Below, piece by piece: positions 24,501 through 35,202 of a stretch of 64,000 bases of DNA (position 1 is its first letter; the number at the start of each line of letters is the position of its first letter). Under the pieces are notes generated by a model. The model searched no databases, had not been told where the DNA came from, and saw only the letters and a program-made list of their open reading frames with translations. The position numbers and the translations under genes are program-made. This DNA comes from Megaustenia siamemsis. Lineage: Eukaryota; Mollusca; Gastropoda; Stylommatophora; Ariophantidae. The DNA lies in contig JAVIAB010000008.1 in assembly GCA_032433765.1 (NCBI GenBank), forward strand, positions 45,512,606 to 45,576,605. Reading direction: 5' to 3'.

Positions 24501-25775
24501 CAGAAAATATCCCACATGCAAAAATGTATCCCAGTGGTAAAAAAATATTCCAGCTGTCACAAAATATCATAGAAGTAACAAAATATCCTGGATGTCACAA
24601 AATATACCAGCTGCACCAAAATATCTCTGATGAAATAAAATATACATTTCACACAAACTATCCCAGCTGTCACAGAATATACAATTTGCCATAAAATATA
24701 CCATCTCTACCACAATATCCCAGCTGTAAAAAAAATATTCCAGCAGTCAAAATATATATCAGTTCACAAAAAATATCCCAATTGGAACAAAATATCCCAG
24801 CTGTCAAAATCTTCCAGCTGTCACAAAATATAATTTATTACAAAATATCCCAAATGTCACATAAATATCCCAGCTGTAACAAAGTATCACAGCTGTCACA
24901 AAATATCTCATTTGTCACAAAATATCACATTTGTCACAAAATATCACATTTGTCACAAAATATCACATTTGTCACAAAATATCACATTTGTCACAAAATC
25001 ACATTTGTCACAAAATAGCCCAGCTGTCACAAAATATCCCAATATGACAAAAAAAAAAAAAAAAAAACCAGCAGCAACAAAATTTCTCAGCTGTCACAAA
25101 ATATCTCAGCTGTCACAAAATATCCCAGCTGTCACAAAATATAGTTCTCACAAAATATGCCAGCTGTTACAAAATATAGTTCTCACAAAATATGCCAGCT
25201 GTTACAAAATATAGTTCTCACAAAATATGCCAGCTGTTACAAAATATAGTTCTCACAAAATATGCCAGCTGTTACAAAATATAGTTCACACAAAATATGC
25301 CAGCTGTTACAAAATATAGTTCTCACAAAATATGCCAGCTGTTACAAAATATAGTTCTCACAAAATATGCCAGCTGTTACAAAATATCAAAGTTGTAACA
25401 AAATATCTCAGTTGTCACCATGTATTTCAGTTGTCACAAAACATCACAGCAGTAGCAAAATATCCCAGTTGTAAAAACATATCTCAGTTGTCACCATGTA
25501 TTTCAGTTGTCACAAAACATCACAGCAGTAGCAAAATATCCCAGTTGTAACAAAATATCTAAGATGTCACAAAATATCCCAGGTGTCACAAAATATCCCA
25601 ACTGTCACAATATATCCCAACTGTCACAAAATATCCCAGATGTCACAAAATATCTCAGCTATAACATAATGTACAGTTGTCAAAAATGTTACAGCTGTAA
25701 CAAAACATCCCAGCTGTCATAAAACATCTCAACTGTCACAAAATATCCCAGTTGCCATAAAAGATCACAGTTGTT
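21578..25775. repeat. 4.2-kb array of about 19-bp units
   Basis: The unit approximates TCACAAAATATCCCAGCTG, roughly 220 divergent copies, with sub-blocks of higher identity (ATACTAAAGTTGTCATAAA at 22,530-22,715; ACATTTGTCACAAAATATC at 24,905-25,015; a 38-bp dimer with GCCAGCTGTTACAAAATATA at 25,145-25,385). Because the period is not a multiple of three, frames cycle; the many 60-115-codon frames are all by-products. Confidence 0.95.
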
Positions 25776-25879
25776 CCCTTCTCCTGACATGACCCAAAGT
25801 GATGGTTGTCTCCTGATGTTGGAAATTATAGCTTTCAGTTTTGATTTGGCCTCTTTTAGAACATCCTAATTACTCTTTT

Positions 25880-26335
25880 GAAATAAATAATAAATAATAA
25901 AATATATGAAATAATATGAATAAAATCCCAATAATAAAATATATGAAATGAAATAATAATAAATGAAAAGACGATTAGAGGCCACAGAGATGGGGTTTCT
26001 CAGAAGAATGTTGAAAGTTCCCTGGACAGATAAAAAGACCAATGAGGAAGTTCTCAAAGAGGCCAACACAAAAAGGGAGCTCTTAAAAAACATCAGAACG
26101 AAGCATCAACATTCTTCGGGCACATCATGAGAAGAGGAAAGTTGGAATACTTGGTTACAAGTGGCAAAATAAAAGGAAAGAGAGATCGCGGACGACAAAG
26201 AGAGAAAATACTGGATAGCTTGGTGTCATGGCATGGAAAACAGTCAACAACAGAACTGATACGATGCACTGTAGATAGAAGATTGTGGAGGGACATGATC
26301 GCCTATGCCAACCGGCAGGGTACATGATGATGATG
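25880..26335 (+). mobile_element. RTE-like LINE 3' end inserted in 22-bp array
   Basis: A 5'-truncated fragment reads GFLRRMLKVPWTDKKTNEEV (near 25,992), FFGHIMRRGKLEYL (near 26,116), a basic GKRDRGRQREK segment and RRLWRDMIAYANRQGT before a GATGATGAT tail. AATTACTCTTTT lies on both sides (25,868-25,879 and 26,336-26,347), as expected of a target duplication, although the flanks are themselves tandem repeats. One frameshift near 26,100. Confidence 0.75.
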
Positions 26336-26645
26336 AATTACTCTTTTAGAATATCCCAATTACTCTTTTAGAATACCCCAATTACTCTTTTAGAATACCC
26401 CAATTACTCTTTTAGAATACCCCAATTACTCTTTTAGAATACCCCAATTACTCTTTTAGAATATCCCAATTACTCTTTTAGAATATTCCAATTACTCTTT
26501 TAGAATACCCTTGATACTTTTGTTAGAACATTCACACTACTCTTTCAGAATATCCCCGTTACTCTTTCAGAATATCCCTTTAGTCTTTCAGAATATCCCT
26601 TTAGTCTTTCAGAATACCCTCGTTACTCTTTTAGAACATCCTCAT
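26336..26645. repeat. 22-bp minisatellite, about 14 units
   Basis: The unit is ATTACTCTTTTAGAATACCC plus two bases. A small piece of the array lies at 25,853-25,879, left of the inserted LINE, so the LINE split it. Units to the right drift (TCTTTCAGAATATCCC). Confidence 0.9.
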
Positions 26646-26700
26646 CTATTACAAAAGTTGGACACAACTCAAAAGAACAAAATTAATATAAAAAGCTGCT

Positions 26701-27087
26701 TTATAGAATTGTTGGATTTTTGTGTTCTGTGATGGCTCTCTTGCAGTACTTTCTAACCATAGCATATGCATCAGGGGACAGCCAACAATCCTGGACATGC
26801 AACTGCTGAAATGAAGAGTACCTATAAGCAATCATCACTATTCCTTTGTCTGTTGTTGCATCACATGACTTCATCTCATGTATATGTAGATTTGGACAGT
26901 GCATAGATAAGGCATAAAGTCTATTGTCTGTTATGTCACATTTAACTATGTCCAACAAGCAAAGTCTTGAGCAGTTTTTTGCTAGAAAATCTAAGTTAAT
27001 GTCTGAGATAGCCTCACAGCCCCGAGCGTTGAAGTAGCATAGCTTGTTGTAGTTCTTAGTAATGTGAATGACCCCTTGGTCTGACAC
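26701..27087 (-). CDS. FBXL7-like F-box/LRR protein, terminal exon
   Basis: The minus strand encodes 128 residues of cysteine-containing leucine-rich repeats, ending at a stop at 26,701. Recognisable repeat phrases are FNARGCEAISDINLDFLAKNC, LLDIVKCDITD and LHVQDCWLSP, and the end is EHKNPTIL. From memory this strongly resembles the C-terminus of animal FBXL7, an SCF ubiquitin-ligase substrate adaptor whose LRRs bind substrate. A splice acceptor (TTTACCAAG before GTGTCAGAC on the minus strand) gives an exon start at 27,087 in phase 0, which joins well with the donor of the exon-like block at 28,105. The frame continues open to 27,141 but without LRR character. The LRR family is sure, the FBXL7 assignment likely. 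The whole gene may be dead (see the upstream exon). Confidence 0.75.
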   Translation of the reverse strand: MSDQGVIHITKNYNKLCYFNARGCEAISDINLDFLAKNCSRLCLLDIVKCDITDNRLYALSMHCPNLHIHEMKSCDATTDKGIVMIAYRYSSFQQLHVQDCWLSPDAYAMVRKYCKRAITEHKNPTIL

Positions 27088-27439
27088 CTTGGTAAACTTG
27101 AAAAAATTTGTAAAATGTTTATAACAGGCCTTTGTGAGCAATTATATATGTAAATGTTTGTAAATAGTCCATATATCTGTCAACAATTATAATATTGTTC
27201 TGTAAATGTTTAAACATTGTACATAAACATAACACTAGTAAACATGTACAAATTAAACTCATCATTCCTTTTAATATATGGAGGGATAATGATGTTAGTG
27301 GTTATATATTTTTATGACCAACAGGACTTTTATAAAAGTCGTGACCAGAATCAAGCAATGCTGCACTACCTTTTCACATCAAATGGTAGATGTGTAAATA
27401 CATTTTTGAAGCAGGCCATATATAAATATGTCAATATTT

Positions 27440-27905
27440 TAACAGTGACACAAGTTCTATCGCCAAGCTTGTTTAAACTAATCAATGAGAAAATCTTTAA
27501 AAACTTCACAAAGATGCCAGGCATAAACATTAATGGAATGATAGTCAGTAACCTAAGATATGCTGATGATACTGTATTACTAGCAGAAAATCCTGAAGAT
27601 CTACATCAAATACTAAATTAAATAAACATGATAAGCAAAAAATATGGATTAGATATGAATATCAAAAAGACTAAAACTATGATCATAAACAAAGAAAGCA
27701 CTCAAAACCTACAAGTGGATATCAAATTTCAAGAAATACACCTGAAGACAGTTCAAAGCTACAACTGCTTTGAACATACTATAACCAGTGATGGAAAATG
27801 TAAAACTGGAGAAAAAAAAACAATAGAAAATGGCAAAAAGTAATTTGAATGTCATAAAAAATATACTAACATCAAAACAAATAAAGCAGGGTTAAAACTA
27901 AGAAT
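27440..27905 (+). pseudogene. RTE-like LINE fragment (YADD region)
   Basis: Contains LSPSLFKLINEKIFKNF (near 27,457), LRYADDTVLLAENPEDL (near 27,552) with an intact YADD, and a thumb segment KKYGLDMNIKKTKTM (near 27,640) interrupted by a stop at 27,619. It belongs to the same subfamily as 18,390-19,668 but keeps the catalytic Asp pair. Both ends are truncated; the right end abuts the segmental duplication. Confidence 0.72.
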
Positions 27906-28104
27906 AGGATAGCGAAGATTGAGAAGATCGGCCAGAATAAGGACTTATGAAAAAGTACACCGAAAAGCCTGTGTGCTATCTGATGGCACTGCAGGGCATT
28001 AGAAATAAGACAGTCATGGAAATATATGAGTACTAACATACTTTTCCCAATACCCCACAACTTTTAAAAATAAATAGACATTAAAATGTAAAACCCTCCA
28101 TTAC

Positions 28105-28222
28105 CTTTTTACAATTTGCCACAATGAGGAAACATATAGTCTTACGTAATTTGGCCACACTTGCAAGCCTTGATCAGCTACACTTTTGCAATCACTCAGT
28201 CTCAGTTCTCGTAAGCTTGTCG
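28105..28222 (-). pseudogene. FBXL7-like upstream exon, copy A, frameshifted
   Basis: On the minus strand LRELRLSDCKSVADQGL is followed, one base out of frame, by SVAKLRKTICFLIVANCKK and a donor GTAATGG. Joined to VSDQGV of the terminal exon, this reproduces the LRR order of FBXL7. A one-base loss in the GGCTTGCAAGTG stretch breaks the frame. The acceptor after TTCTTCCTTCGACAAG is probable. Either the gene is a pseudogene, the base is a sequence error, or a good exon lies elsewhere. Confidence 0.6.
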
Positions 28223-28456
28223 AAGGAAGAATTTTTAATTGTTTAATGACATGACATAAAGAGAATAATTAAAATTCCAAAGAAAACAAGTTTTAAACAG
28301 TTAAACTGAATATTTACTGAATATTATTTTTTGTATAAAATATTATTTATTAACTGAAAATTTATTTATTTTATGCTCCATGTGAATGCAAATCTATAAC
28401 AGGTGAAATATAACAGATGGCCTAATAAAATCAATACTTATTGCCTTACCAAAGAA

Positions 28457-28605
28457 ATGGGGAACCGTGATAGCCCAGTGGTTAGTGAACTGGACTACAA
28501 AGGACAAGGGGTAGGGTTCGATCCCTACATCATCAAAGCAAGAGACAGCGCAGAAAGGTGCTCCACGGTAGCCAACTTTGGATGCGTCGACAGCACTTAA
28601 TGAAT
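28457..28605 (+). mobile_element. SINE with tRNA head and RTE-derived tail, copy A
   Basis: The head shows GATAGCCCAGTGG and GGTTCGATCCC boxes like the SINE at 436. From about 28,530 the sequence instead follows the RTE-like LINE 3' end (CATCAAAGCAAGAGACAG, GGTAGCCAAC). The tail is ATGAATGA-rich. It lies within duplication unit A at the same position as the copy in unit B, so it inserted before the duplication. Confidence 0.75.
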
Positions 28606-29084
28606 GACATAAATGAAAATGTCAAATAAAATTTATACTTAGTTCTCTAAAGAAACAATTTTAAACTGATAAGCTGTGAAAGTCTATCTGCACTGCAAAA
28701 TGTTTATAAAATGTATTGTTTCCAATGTAAAGCAAGATTTTTTTTTTTTTTTGCTCTTCATAAAAAAAGTTTCCACAGTCTGGTGTGTATTAGTTATCAA
28801 AATAGTGGATGCACTGAATACGTGTCAGAAGCTATAAGCTGTGATTGAAATTGTCACAGTGGAAAGTTTTGAGCCTAAAGCAATTCACAATGCTCTGTGG
28901 AATTTGCTTGAAAAGGAAGTTTTCAATCTCAAGTTATGGCCGTCTTGACACAGAGAGGTTGTTACTTCAAATATGACTATACAAGTTGGGATTTTTTTTG
29001 GTGATTTCTCTCTGTGGCAACCACCCCTATTCTCAACAGTGAGGCCCGGCTCGATATGTCAATTACACATCAACAGAATGTACA

Positions 29085-29195
29085 CATTGTGCACATGGCT
29101 GCCAGGGTAAAATGAATCAACATGCAAAATTCAGTTCCTAGGCTATAGGGACTTCGGCTTAGGTGAAAGTTGCGAACGCAGAAAAAAAAAAATGT
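29085..29195 (+). repeat. dispersed repeat, copy 2 of 3 (deleted)
   Basis: Right part of the repeat at 4,125-4,290 (GGCTGCCAGGG to GCGAACGCA) ending in a run of A. Confidence 0.65.
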
Positions 29196-29343
29196 CTATA
29201 CTGTACTTTTTTGGTTAAATCTTTCCATATGGAAGCTTTTTATTGATGCAACAGAAGAGATTTCAGAGACAAAATTGTTCATGGTTTTAAGAATCAAAAT
29301 ATATAATTATATTTATCTAACATATAATATATGAATGTTTAGA

Positions 29344-29582
29344 TAATTGAACAAGATATAAGATTTCACCAATATCCAGATGATATAAGACATGTAAAAA
29401 GAATATGGTTTGATGGCGCTCACACTAATCAAATTGAACGTTGCGCACTATATGGCGAAATGTACGTTACCAGAATTACATTGGCGCACAGTGCGGCAAA
29501 ACGTATGGAAAGAGTTAATGTAATAAATCATTTTAAAGAAAAAAATCTGAGCACAAATGTTTGCGGTGAAAAAATTGCATGA
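29344..29582 (+). other. unassigned 79-codon open stretch
   Basis: Open in one frame from 29,344 to a TGA at 29,580-29,582, reading for example HVKRIWFDGAHTNQIERC. A TTTAG that could serve as acceptor precedes it. I do not recognise the sequence; it could be an exon fragment or chance. It lies between the two duplication units and is absent from unit B. Confidence 0.25.
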
Positions 29583-29958
29583 TACACATTACACGTAGAC
29601 CAATATATTTTATTACAAATATTTGACTGTTAAACTTGTAAATGTAGGTGGTTGGTGAGCTGGTACAAGATGGTACTTATTCTCCAAGGTGGTGTCTTTT
29701 CAATAATTGCTATACTACCTTGGGTTTATACTTTTTTTTCCAATGTTGAGTAAGGTAGAATTTTAGCGAAGATTGAGAAGCTCGGCCAGAATAAGGACAT
29801 ATGACAAAGTACACTAAAAACCCTGTGTGCCATCTGATGGCACTCCAGGGCATTAGAATTAAGACAGTCATGAAATTATATGAGTACTAACATATTTTTC
29901 CCAAAACCGCACAGCTTTAAAAAATAAAGAGACATTACAATGTAAAATCCACCATTAC

Positions 29959-30075
29959 CTTTTACAATTGCCACAATGAGGTAACGTATTGTCTTACGTA
30001 ATTTGACCACTCTTGCATGCCTAGATCAGCTACACTTTTGCAATCACTCAGTCTCAGTTCTCGAAAGCTTGTCGA
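29959..30075 (-). pseudogene. FBXL7-like upstream exon, copy B
   Basis: A duplicate of the exon-like block at 28,105, reading FRELRLSDCKSVADLGM and then, out of frame, RVVKLRKTIRYLIVA. It shares the same one-base loss as copy A and has a further one-base loss before the donor (GTAATGG). Confidence 0.55.
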
Positions 30076-30327
30076 AGGAAGAATTTTTAAATTGTTTAAT
30101 AACATGACATAAAGAGAATAATTAAAATTACAAAGAAAACAAGTTTTAAACAGATAAACTGAATATTTGAATATTTACTGAATATTTATTTATTGTAAAG
30201 AATATTATTTATTAACTGAATATTTATTTATTTTATGCTCCATGTGAATGCAAATCTATAACAGGTGAAATATACCAGATGGCCTATTAAAATCAATATT
30301 CATAGCTTTACCAAAGAAATGGGAAAC

Positions 30328-30480
30328 CGCGATAGCTCGGTGGTTAGTGAGTGAACTGGACTACAAAGGACAAGAGGTAGGGTTCGATCCCTACAACATC
30401 AAAGCAAGAGACAGAGCAGAAAGGTGCTCCATGGTAGCCAACTTTGGATATGGAGACAGCACTTAATGAATGACATAAAT
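30328..30480 (+). mobile_element. SINE with tRNA head and RTE-derived tail, copy B
   Basis: Duplicate of the SINE at 28,457, with A box TAGCTCGGTGG and B box GGTTCGATCCC; a GTGA duplication lengthens the D-loop region. The RTE-type tail starts at about 30,397. Confidence 0.75.
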
Positions 30481-30974
30481 GAAAATGTCAAATAAATTGT
30501 ATACTTAGCTCTCTAAAGAAACAATTTTAAACTGATAAGCTGTGAAATTCTATCTGCACTGCAACATTTTTATAAAATGTATTGTTTCCAATGTAAAGCA
30601 AGATTTTTATTTTTTTTATTTTTTTTTTTTGCTCTTCCAAAAAAAATGTTCCACAGTCTGGTGTCACATGCTTCCTTGTATTAGTTATCAAAATGGTGGA
30701 TGCACAGAATCATGATGCACTGTTAGAAGCTATAAGATGTGATTGAAATTCTCACAGTGGAAAGTTTTGAGCCTAAAGCAATTCACAATGCTCTGTGGAA
30801 TTTGCTTGAAGAGGAAGTTTTCAATCTCAAGTTATGGCAGTCTTGACACAGAGAGCTTGTTAGTTCAAATCCGAATGTACAAGTTGGGATTTTTATTTGT
30901 GATTTCTCTCTGTGGCAACCACCCCTGGTCTCAACAGTGAGACCTGGCTTCACACGTCAATTACACATCAACAG

Positions 30975-31140
30975 AAAAAAATATGAATACCTCTGAAGAT
31001 GGAGTTATCTGCCTGAGTGACGAGGGGCCCCTGTGCACATGGCTGCCAGGGTAAAATGAATTAACATGCAAAATTCAGTTCCTAGGCTATAGGGACTTCG
31101 CCTTATGTGAAAGCTGCGAACGCAGAAAAAAAAATATGTC
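30975..31140 (+). repeat. dispersed repeat, copy 3 of 3
   Basis: Full-length relative of 4,125-4,290 ending in GCGAACGCAG plus a poly(A) run, supporting a retroposed origin. Confidence 0.65.
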
Positions 31141-31303
31141 TATACTGTACTTTTTTGGTTAAATCTTTCCATATGGAAGCTTTTTATTGACGCAACAGAA
31201 GAGATTTCAGAGACAAAATTATTCATGATTTTAAGAATCAATCTATATATTTATATTTATCTAACATATAACATATTATATATGAATGTTTAGATAATTG
31301 AAG

Positions 31304-31530
31304 CTACACTTTTGCAATCACTCAGTCTCAGTTCTCGTAAGCTTGTCGAAGGAAGAAATTTTTAATTGTTTAATGACATGACATAAAGAGAATAATTAAA
31401 ATTACAAAGAAAACAAGTTTTAAATAATTAAACTGAATATTTTAATATTTACTGAATATTTTTTATTGTATAGAATATTATTTATTAACTGAATATTTAT
31501 TTATTTTATGCTCCATGTGAATGCAAATCA
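31304..31530. repeat. segmental duplication, partial unit C
   Basis: A third, truncated copy begins inside the exon-like block (minus strand LRELRLSDCKSVA, 31,304-31,355) and continues through the flank to ATGCTCCATGTGAATGCAAA, stopping before the SINE. Confidence 0.75.
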
Positions 31531-31584
31531 AACCAAAGAAAATAATACTTTTAAAAACTATCTAAAAAGATCTATATATATATA

Positions 31585-31745
31585 TGTTTCATAGATTATA
31601 CCAGAGCATTTGATAAATTAAAGCACAAGAAATAATAAAAATTTTAGACGGCATAAACATTGAAGGCAAAGATCAAAAAATAATTAGAGTATGTACTGGC
31701 AACAAACAGCTGGAAATCCCACAAGACAACATTGTTGTTATGTTC
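31585..31745 (+). pseudogene. RTE-like reverse transcriptase scrap
   Basis: Reads IDYTRAFDKLKHK, the RT motif-A region, followed by ILDGINIEGKDQKIIRV. Only about 50 codons survive. Confidence 0.6.
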
Positions 31746-34026
31746 AATTTATGAAGCAAAAGTGACTTACACTTTTAATTTTGGATTGCAATCATGGTCT
31801 AATATAACATGAAAGACGTGGTCTAAGGCTAAACGGATCGTCCCTGGCCAAGAAGTGGGCAAAACCTGCAAGACAGCATTAGCAACATTACACACGGTTT
31901 GTTGGAAAATGCTTTCAGAGACAGAGAGACAGACAGAGAGACATGCACACATGTATATTACTAATATTTGTAATAAATTAATGTGTAAAATAACAAAATT
32001 AATAGAATCACTAATCTGACACTCTTTAGAGTGAAATATAGCATAAAGTTGTGAGAAATCATAGTAGCTTTTACATCTCATCAACCAATTTTGAATTCCC
32101 TTATATGATTTCTAGAAATTAAAAGAACATTAATGATGAGTGAAATCATTACAGAAGAGAGATTTTTAAAAGTACTATGTCGCTCTTCAACAAAGCCGGT
32201 GTTTCATTTTTTGGCAATTTCAGAATACTTTTTTTTTTTTTACAAAAGACTAAAAAAATACCTACTGAACAATTTTGATAAATTATCTGTAGAGCTCTTT
32301 TTTTCTCTTCACATTGGCATAATTATATATATTTTTTTCTCTTTCAAATTCAACCATAGTCCTTAATCAATCCACTGTGTGATTCTCAAATAAATCTGAT
32401 TGTGAGAAACTGTAAAAAAAAAATAAGAGTTTAGACTTAATAATTAAATTAACATACTGTCTGTTTTTATTCAACAAAGAGAGCAGTTTGTTTTATTGTC
32501 TTGCACTAAAATAATTATCTTAATTTTTGAAGAAAAGTTTCTCCTTTATTTATACTCTAACTATAACTTAATAAGAATGTCTATAAGATAGAGCTTCTAA
32601 TCCATTTTTTATCCAGAACTGTATTATTTGTGACTGCAAAAAAAATGTGAGTGTAAATAGTGTGTGTGAGAGAGCTATTAATATTACTGATTTCATTTAA
32701 TTTATTTAATTTTAATATAACAATTAAGGTAATTCTTATTACTATTTGTAATATTAGAATGACATTGTAATCTTATTAATATATATATAATTTTTACCTG
32801 TGGCAAACTTACTTAATTCTTTTTGAAGTTAGAATCATGAGAAATCATCATCATCAAGTAGCAGGCCTGCTGGTGTAGGTGATCATTCTTCTCCACAACT
32901 TTTGATCTCAACAGTTATCATTTCTGTTGTTGACCTTCAGCCAAGCCATTATCTTAAGCTGTCTGGTATTTTTTTCTTTTGGATTCCCTCTATCTCTTCG
33001 TCCTTCATGACAAATAGACAATGAATAATAATGAATGAATATTAATTCATTTTCAAAATAAAAATTGAAGTAGCAGTGGAAATATTATTTATAAAATGCA
33101 TTTTTTATCACTATTTGAAGATATTCAAAGTAATTCTGTTAGAGAACCTGAAATAATATGATATGGTCTCCATGTTCATGAAAATATTATTTGATTTTGA
33201 CTATCCACTCTGCATTTTGTGAGGATAACATAAAAATAAAATATATTTTTTACATAGGTACCATTAACATAACAATCGTGGATTTATTGTTGAATTGTAT
33301 GCATACTGGATTATTTTAAATTGCTAACATTTAAAAAAAATTAATTTCCTATAGTTTGCACAAAACGTAGAAGCACATATATTTATTGAATTTATTAAAT
33401 CTATTTGCATTGCTAAACACGTCTAATGGTTAATATATTGTTTACACCGGATGCGATTGTAAGTAAAATCGTGGAGTTCTAATTGAATATTACGCATACT
33501 GGATAATTTTTAATTACTACCATCTAAAAACAAATTAATTTCATATTATTTGCACAAAACTTCGAAGTACATTTATTTATCGCATTAATTTAAATCTATA
33601 TGCATTGCTAAACATGACTAATGATTAATATATTACTGAATGTTATGAACTGTCTAAAAAGTTAAAGGAATTACCCCTACGAACATATATAACTTGTACT
33701 TTACGAAAAATTAAATTTTTGCAGTGACTTCCCTTAATAAACAAGGAAAATAATACTTTAAAAAAATTAATATAAAATAATATTTCCCATTTGCATCGTA
33801 AATTAAAGGCGCATAAACTTTGATTGATAATGTTTAATCCTAGTGCATTTTTTGATACATTGTATATAGATTTTTTAAAAATATTTAAACATACGTACTT
33901 TTAAGAAAATGTTTTTTTAAAGTGATATGCAAACTTAGGTACTCTTATAATATTACGCTAGCAAGTGCTTTATATACTATTTATTTGTTTTATGACGTTC
34001 TAGTGGCCGCTTTCTCAGAAATACTA
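31746..34026. other. AT-rich intergenic, one internal tandem duplication
   Basis: No gene is recognised. A block of about 175 bp at 33,273-33,445 recurs diverged at 33,465-33,640 (period about 192 bp; both contain TTTGCACAAAAC and GCATTGCTAAACA). Short open frames at 31,767 and 32,133 show no domain. Confidence 0.5.
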
Positions 34027-34780
34027 GTGTATATTTTGAGAAGGAACTGTCTGATTGTTGCCAATGATTAAGACGTGACTGCTCGTGTCATCCTAGGTTC
34101 AGCTCCTGTGTTGCCTGCTCTAGCAGCACAGACTGTGTCATGTCGGCTACATGGCATAGTAGTCTTTGGGTACTGTGCTGATACCTCCCATTATGTCATT
34201 GTTTGAACGCAACATCAGAGGGGTGGAAGATGCGTGGTCGGACCAAGGTAACACCTGATGTCCTTAGTGCCGAGATTGCAATCGCGCACGGCTGTGTGCT
34301 GTTGAAGCTGGGCTAGTTTCCACTAGCTAGGCAGCTCTAGCATAGAGCATCAGTCCTAGTGAGGTGGGGATCCTGGGGACAGCAGCCCTTCCATTTACAC
34401 AAATGACATGAATGGTTATCCCCTTAACTTCTGTTCCCTACATTTCCTGTGGAGTGTGAAAATACACGAGAATGTGCCCCTGTATGACGTAGGCACAGGT
34501 AAACTACTCCTCGCCAGCGTTGGTAAATCCTCAGACCTGTTTGATGACATATGCTCTTATTAGAATTATTGGTGTCTTGTTCTTTATAATCTATTTCTGA
34601 AGCATTAAGTAAAATAAGCCTGAGTAGGCAGACATACACGTACGAGAGTATCCAGTAGAGACGTGAATTTTGTGCTTTGGTGTGTGACTGGCCGAGCGAG
34701 ATGTGTGATCGCTGTTCGCTGTGAATAATTGTGACATCTGCTCTTATTAAAATTATTGATGTCCTGCTCTAAAAAAAAAA
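34027..34780. repeat. dispersed repeat R1, copy 1
   Basis: Begins TATTTTGAGAAGGAACTG and contains AGACTGTGTCATGTCGGCTA, GGTGGGGATCCTGGGGACAG and CTGTTTGATGACAT. It ends in a poly(A) run at about 34,770-34,782, directly before copy 2. It has no long frame on either strand. Confidence 0.75.
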
Positions 34781-34782
34781 AA

Positions 34783-35199
34783 AATATTTTGAGAAGGAAC
34801 TGTCTGATTGTTGCCAATGATTAAGACGTGACTGCTCGTGTCATCCTAGGTTCAGCTCCTGTGTTGCCTGCTCTAGCAGCACAGACTGTGTCATGTCGGC
34901 TACATGGCATAGTAGTCTTTGGGTACTGTGCTGATACCTCCCCCCTCCCATTATGTCATTGTTTGAACGCAACATCAGAGGGGTGGAAGATGCGTGGTCG
35001 GACCAAGGTAACACCCCATGTCCTTAGTGCCGAGATTGCAATCGCGCACGGCTGTGTGCTGTTGAATCTGGGCTAGTTTCCACTAGCTAGGCAGCTCTAG
35101 CCTAGAGCATCAGACCTAGTGAGGTGGGGATCCTGGGGACAGCAGTCCTTCCATTTACACAAATGACATGAATGGTTATCCTTCTGTTCCCTACACTTC
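34783..35199. repeat. dispersed repeat R1, copy 2, joined to LINE ORF1
   Basis: Nearly identical to the first 400 bp of copy 1 but diverges at 35,195-35,200, exactly where the ORF1 coding sequence of the Tx1-like LINE becomes recognisable. It may be the 5' UTR of that LINE or an older insertion that removed the start of ORF1. Confidence 0.7.
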
Positions 35200-35202
35200 C
35201 AG

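Larger units (their letters stand above)
27908..29354. repeat. segmental duplication, unit A
   Basis: From GCGAAGATTGAGAAG onwards this matches 29,765-31,303 collinearly, including an exon-like block, a SINE and a dispersed repeat. Unit A has a deletion of about 50 bases near 29,085, relative to unit B, inside the dispersed repeat. Confidence 0.85.
29765..31303. repeat. segmental duplication, unit B
   Basis: Second copy of unit A in direct orientation, containing the exon-like block (29,959-30,075), the SINE (30,328-30,480) and the complete dispersed repeat (30,975-31,140). Confidence 0.85.

Noticed and set aside
22272..25722. Many 60-115-codon frames (MSQNI..., SCHKI...)
   Set aside because: All are translations of the 19-bp array in rotating frames.
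21578..25775. CRISPR-like array
   Set aside because: Units are contiguous with no unique spacers; the same holds for the 22-, 30-, 42- and 50-bp arrays. The context is eukaryotic.
30743..30940. 65-codon frame in duplication unit B
   Set aside because: The equivalent frame is not maintained in unit A and shows no domain.
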